NCBI GenBank assembly: GCA_028226735.1
Contig: JAOIYV010000025.1
Span: 1 to 6,251, forward strand
Origin: Candidatus Pelagibacter sp.
Lineage (GTDB): Bacteria; Pseudomonadota; Alphaproteobacteria; Pelagibacterales; Pelagibacteraceae
Direction of reading: 5' to 3'
DNA length: 6,251 nucleotides
The position numbers were made by a program, and so were the translations under genes. The notes beneath the pieces are model-generated. The model was not told where the DNA came from and made no database searches. It saw nothing but the letters and a program-made list of their open reading frames with translations. This document shows, piece by piece, positions 5,485-6,251 of this stretch (its first letter is position 1; every line of letters starts with the position of its first letter).

Positions 5485-6251
5485 ATGATTAGAAAAAAAA
5501 CCGTCTCACTAGATTTTAATGAATTAATTAAATCTTTATACCTTTTAATGAAACCAAGAGTAATGTCTCTTGTTATATTTACTTGTGCAGTTGGTTTTTT
5601 AACCTCAAATTCAAATACAAATACCTCAGATGCAATGATCAGTATTGCTTTTGTGGCGATTGGTGCTGGTGCAGCAGGGTGTCTAAATATGTGGTATGAG
5701 TCAGATTTAGATGCATTAATGACAAGAACATGCTTGAGACCTATACCCACTGGTAAAATTAATAGAAAACAAGCACTTGCTTTTGGAATAGTTCTTTCAG
5801 TTATTTCAGTTGTAGCATTAAATTATTTTTCAAATTTTCTATCTGCATCTTTATTATTTTTTACAATATTTTTTTATCTTTTCGTTTATACAATATGGTT
5901 AAAAAGAAAGACGCCACAGAATATTGTTATTGGTGGAGCCGCCGGTGCATTACCACCTGTTATTGGATGGACTATAGCTACTAACGCTATCAGTTTAGAG
6001 CCTTTAGCTTATTTTTTGATAATTTTTTTTTGGACACCATCACATTTTTGGGCACTAAGTTTATATAAAGCTGATGACTATAAAAAAGCAAAAATTCCAA
6101 TGTTACCTTTAACTGACGGTATTGAAAAAACAAAAGTATATATTTTTATTTACTCTTTATTAATGTTGCCTGTTATTATTTTTCCTTATTTGATCAGTTT
6201 TTCTGGTTACATTTATTTGATTCCAGCTTTAATTCTTACAGTTTATTATAA
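5485..6251 (+). CDS. ctaB: Heme O synthase (protoheme IX farnesyltransferase), 3' end cut by right edge
   Basis: Membrane prenyltransferase of the UbiA superfamily (CtaB/CyoE) that attaches a farnesyl group to heme b, giving heme O, the precursor of the heme A used by this oxidase. The window holds 255 codons and no stop; the family is usually about 290-305 residues, so roughly the last helix and a half are missing. Visible marks are LMKPRVMSLVIFT (21-33), the prenyl-diphosphate site NMWYESDLD (68-76), MTRT..RPIPTGK (79-91), and TPQNIVIGGAAGALPP (143-158). FFWTPSHFWAL with H187 and KADDYKKAKIPMLP (195-208) follow. The first site has E72 where many family members have Asp. An in-frame stop at 5470-5472 leaves the ATG at 5485 as the only reasonable start, though no Shine-Dalgarno is seen. 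It is last of the visible operon, 30 bp after the 87-residue gene. Identity is secure. Confidence 0.96.
   Translation, partial: MIRKKTVSLDFNELIKSLYLLMKPRVMSLVIFTCAVGFLTSNSNTNTSDAMISIAFVAIGAGAAGCLNMWYESDLDALMTRTCLRPIPTGKINRKQALAFGIVLSVISVVALNYFSNFLSASLLFFTIFFYLFVYTIWLKRKTPQNIVIGGAAGALPPVIGWTIATNAISLEPLAYFLIIFFWTPSHFWALSLYKADDYKKAKIPMLPLTDGIEKTKVYIFIYSLLMLPVIIFPYLISFSGYIYLIPALILTVYY

Noticed and set aside
5460..5750. 96-residue minus-strand open frame over the start of ctaB
   Set aside because: It is antisense to the conserved prenyltransferase motifs of ctaB, with no motif of its own and no promoter-like sequence supporting it.
1..6251. Mobile element, CRISPR, tRNA/rRNA or riboswitch
   Set aside because: No repeat-spacer array, transposase or integrase motif, terminal repeat, cloverleaf or conserved RNA motif was seen on either strand. 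Almost all bases belong to the oxidase-locus genes.

Overview
The window is one side of a cytochrome c oxidase (heme-copper oxidase, aa3-type) locus from a strongly A+T-rich bacterium. Genes are tightly packed, spacers within the operon are 5 to 30 bp, and codon choice is dominated by A- and T-ending codons. There is no sign of a phage, insertion sequence, CRISPR array or other mobile DNA. The compact AT-rich style and the CtaB and Sco sequences suggest a streamlined, probably marine proteobacterium. An alphaproteobacterium is my best guess, but the sequence alone does not settle the lineage.

Left part (1-1312): the 5' part of an SCO1/SenC copper chaperone gene runs leftward off the edge (1-402). 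It is divergent from a subunit-III-family membrane protein (436-1116), which converges on a 63-residue twin-transmembrane protein gene on the minus strand (1121-1312). A 106-bp spacer (1313-1418) then separates that small gene from the main operon, which runs the other way.

Right part (1419-6251): coxB (subunit II, CuA), ctaD/coxA (subunit I, heme a, heme a3 and CuB), coxC (subunit III), coxD (subunit IV), an unrecognised 87-residue two-helix membrane protein, and ctaB (heme O synthase, cut by the right edge). All read rightward and look like a single transcription unit.

How the genes work together: subunit II takes electrons from cytochrome c through CuA. Subunit I reduces O2 at heme a3/CuB and pumps protons; both the D- and K-channel residues are present. 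Subunits III and IV stabilise the complex. CtaB makes heme O, the precursor of heme A, and Sco helps to load CuA. Heme A synthase (CtaA), the CuB chaperone (CtaG/Cox11) and SURF1 are not in this window. Two subunit-III-family genes in one locus recall the coxMNOP type of alternative oxidase cluster rather than the textbook coxBA-ctaB-ctaG-coxC order.

The observation most worth a second look is at the start of coxB. The well-placed Shine-Dalgarno and ATG (1400-1410) are one base out of frame with coxB, across a run of seven A. The upstream subunit-III paralogue, which has lost the family's hallmark Glu and His/Asp, and an insertion of about 10 residues in a periplasmic loop of subunit I are next. 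I see no wholly new system; the locus is a recognisable respiratory operon with some unusual parts.
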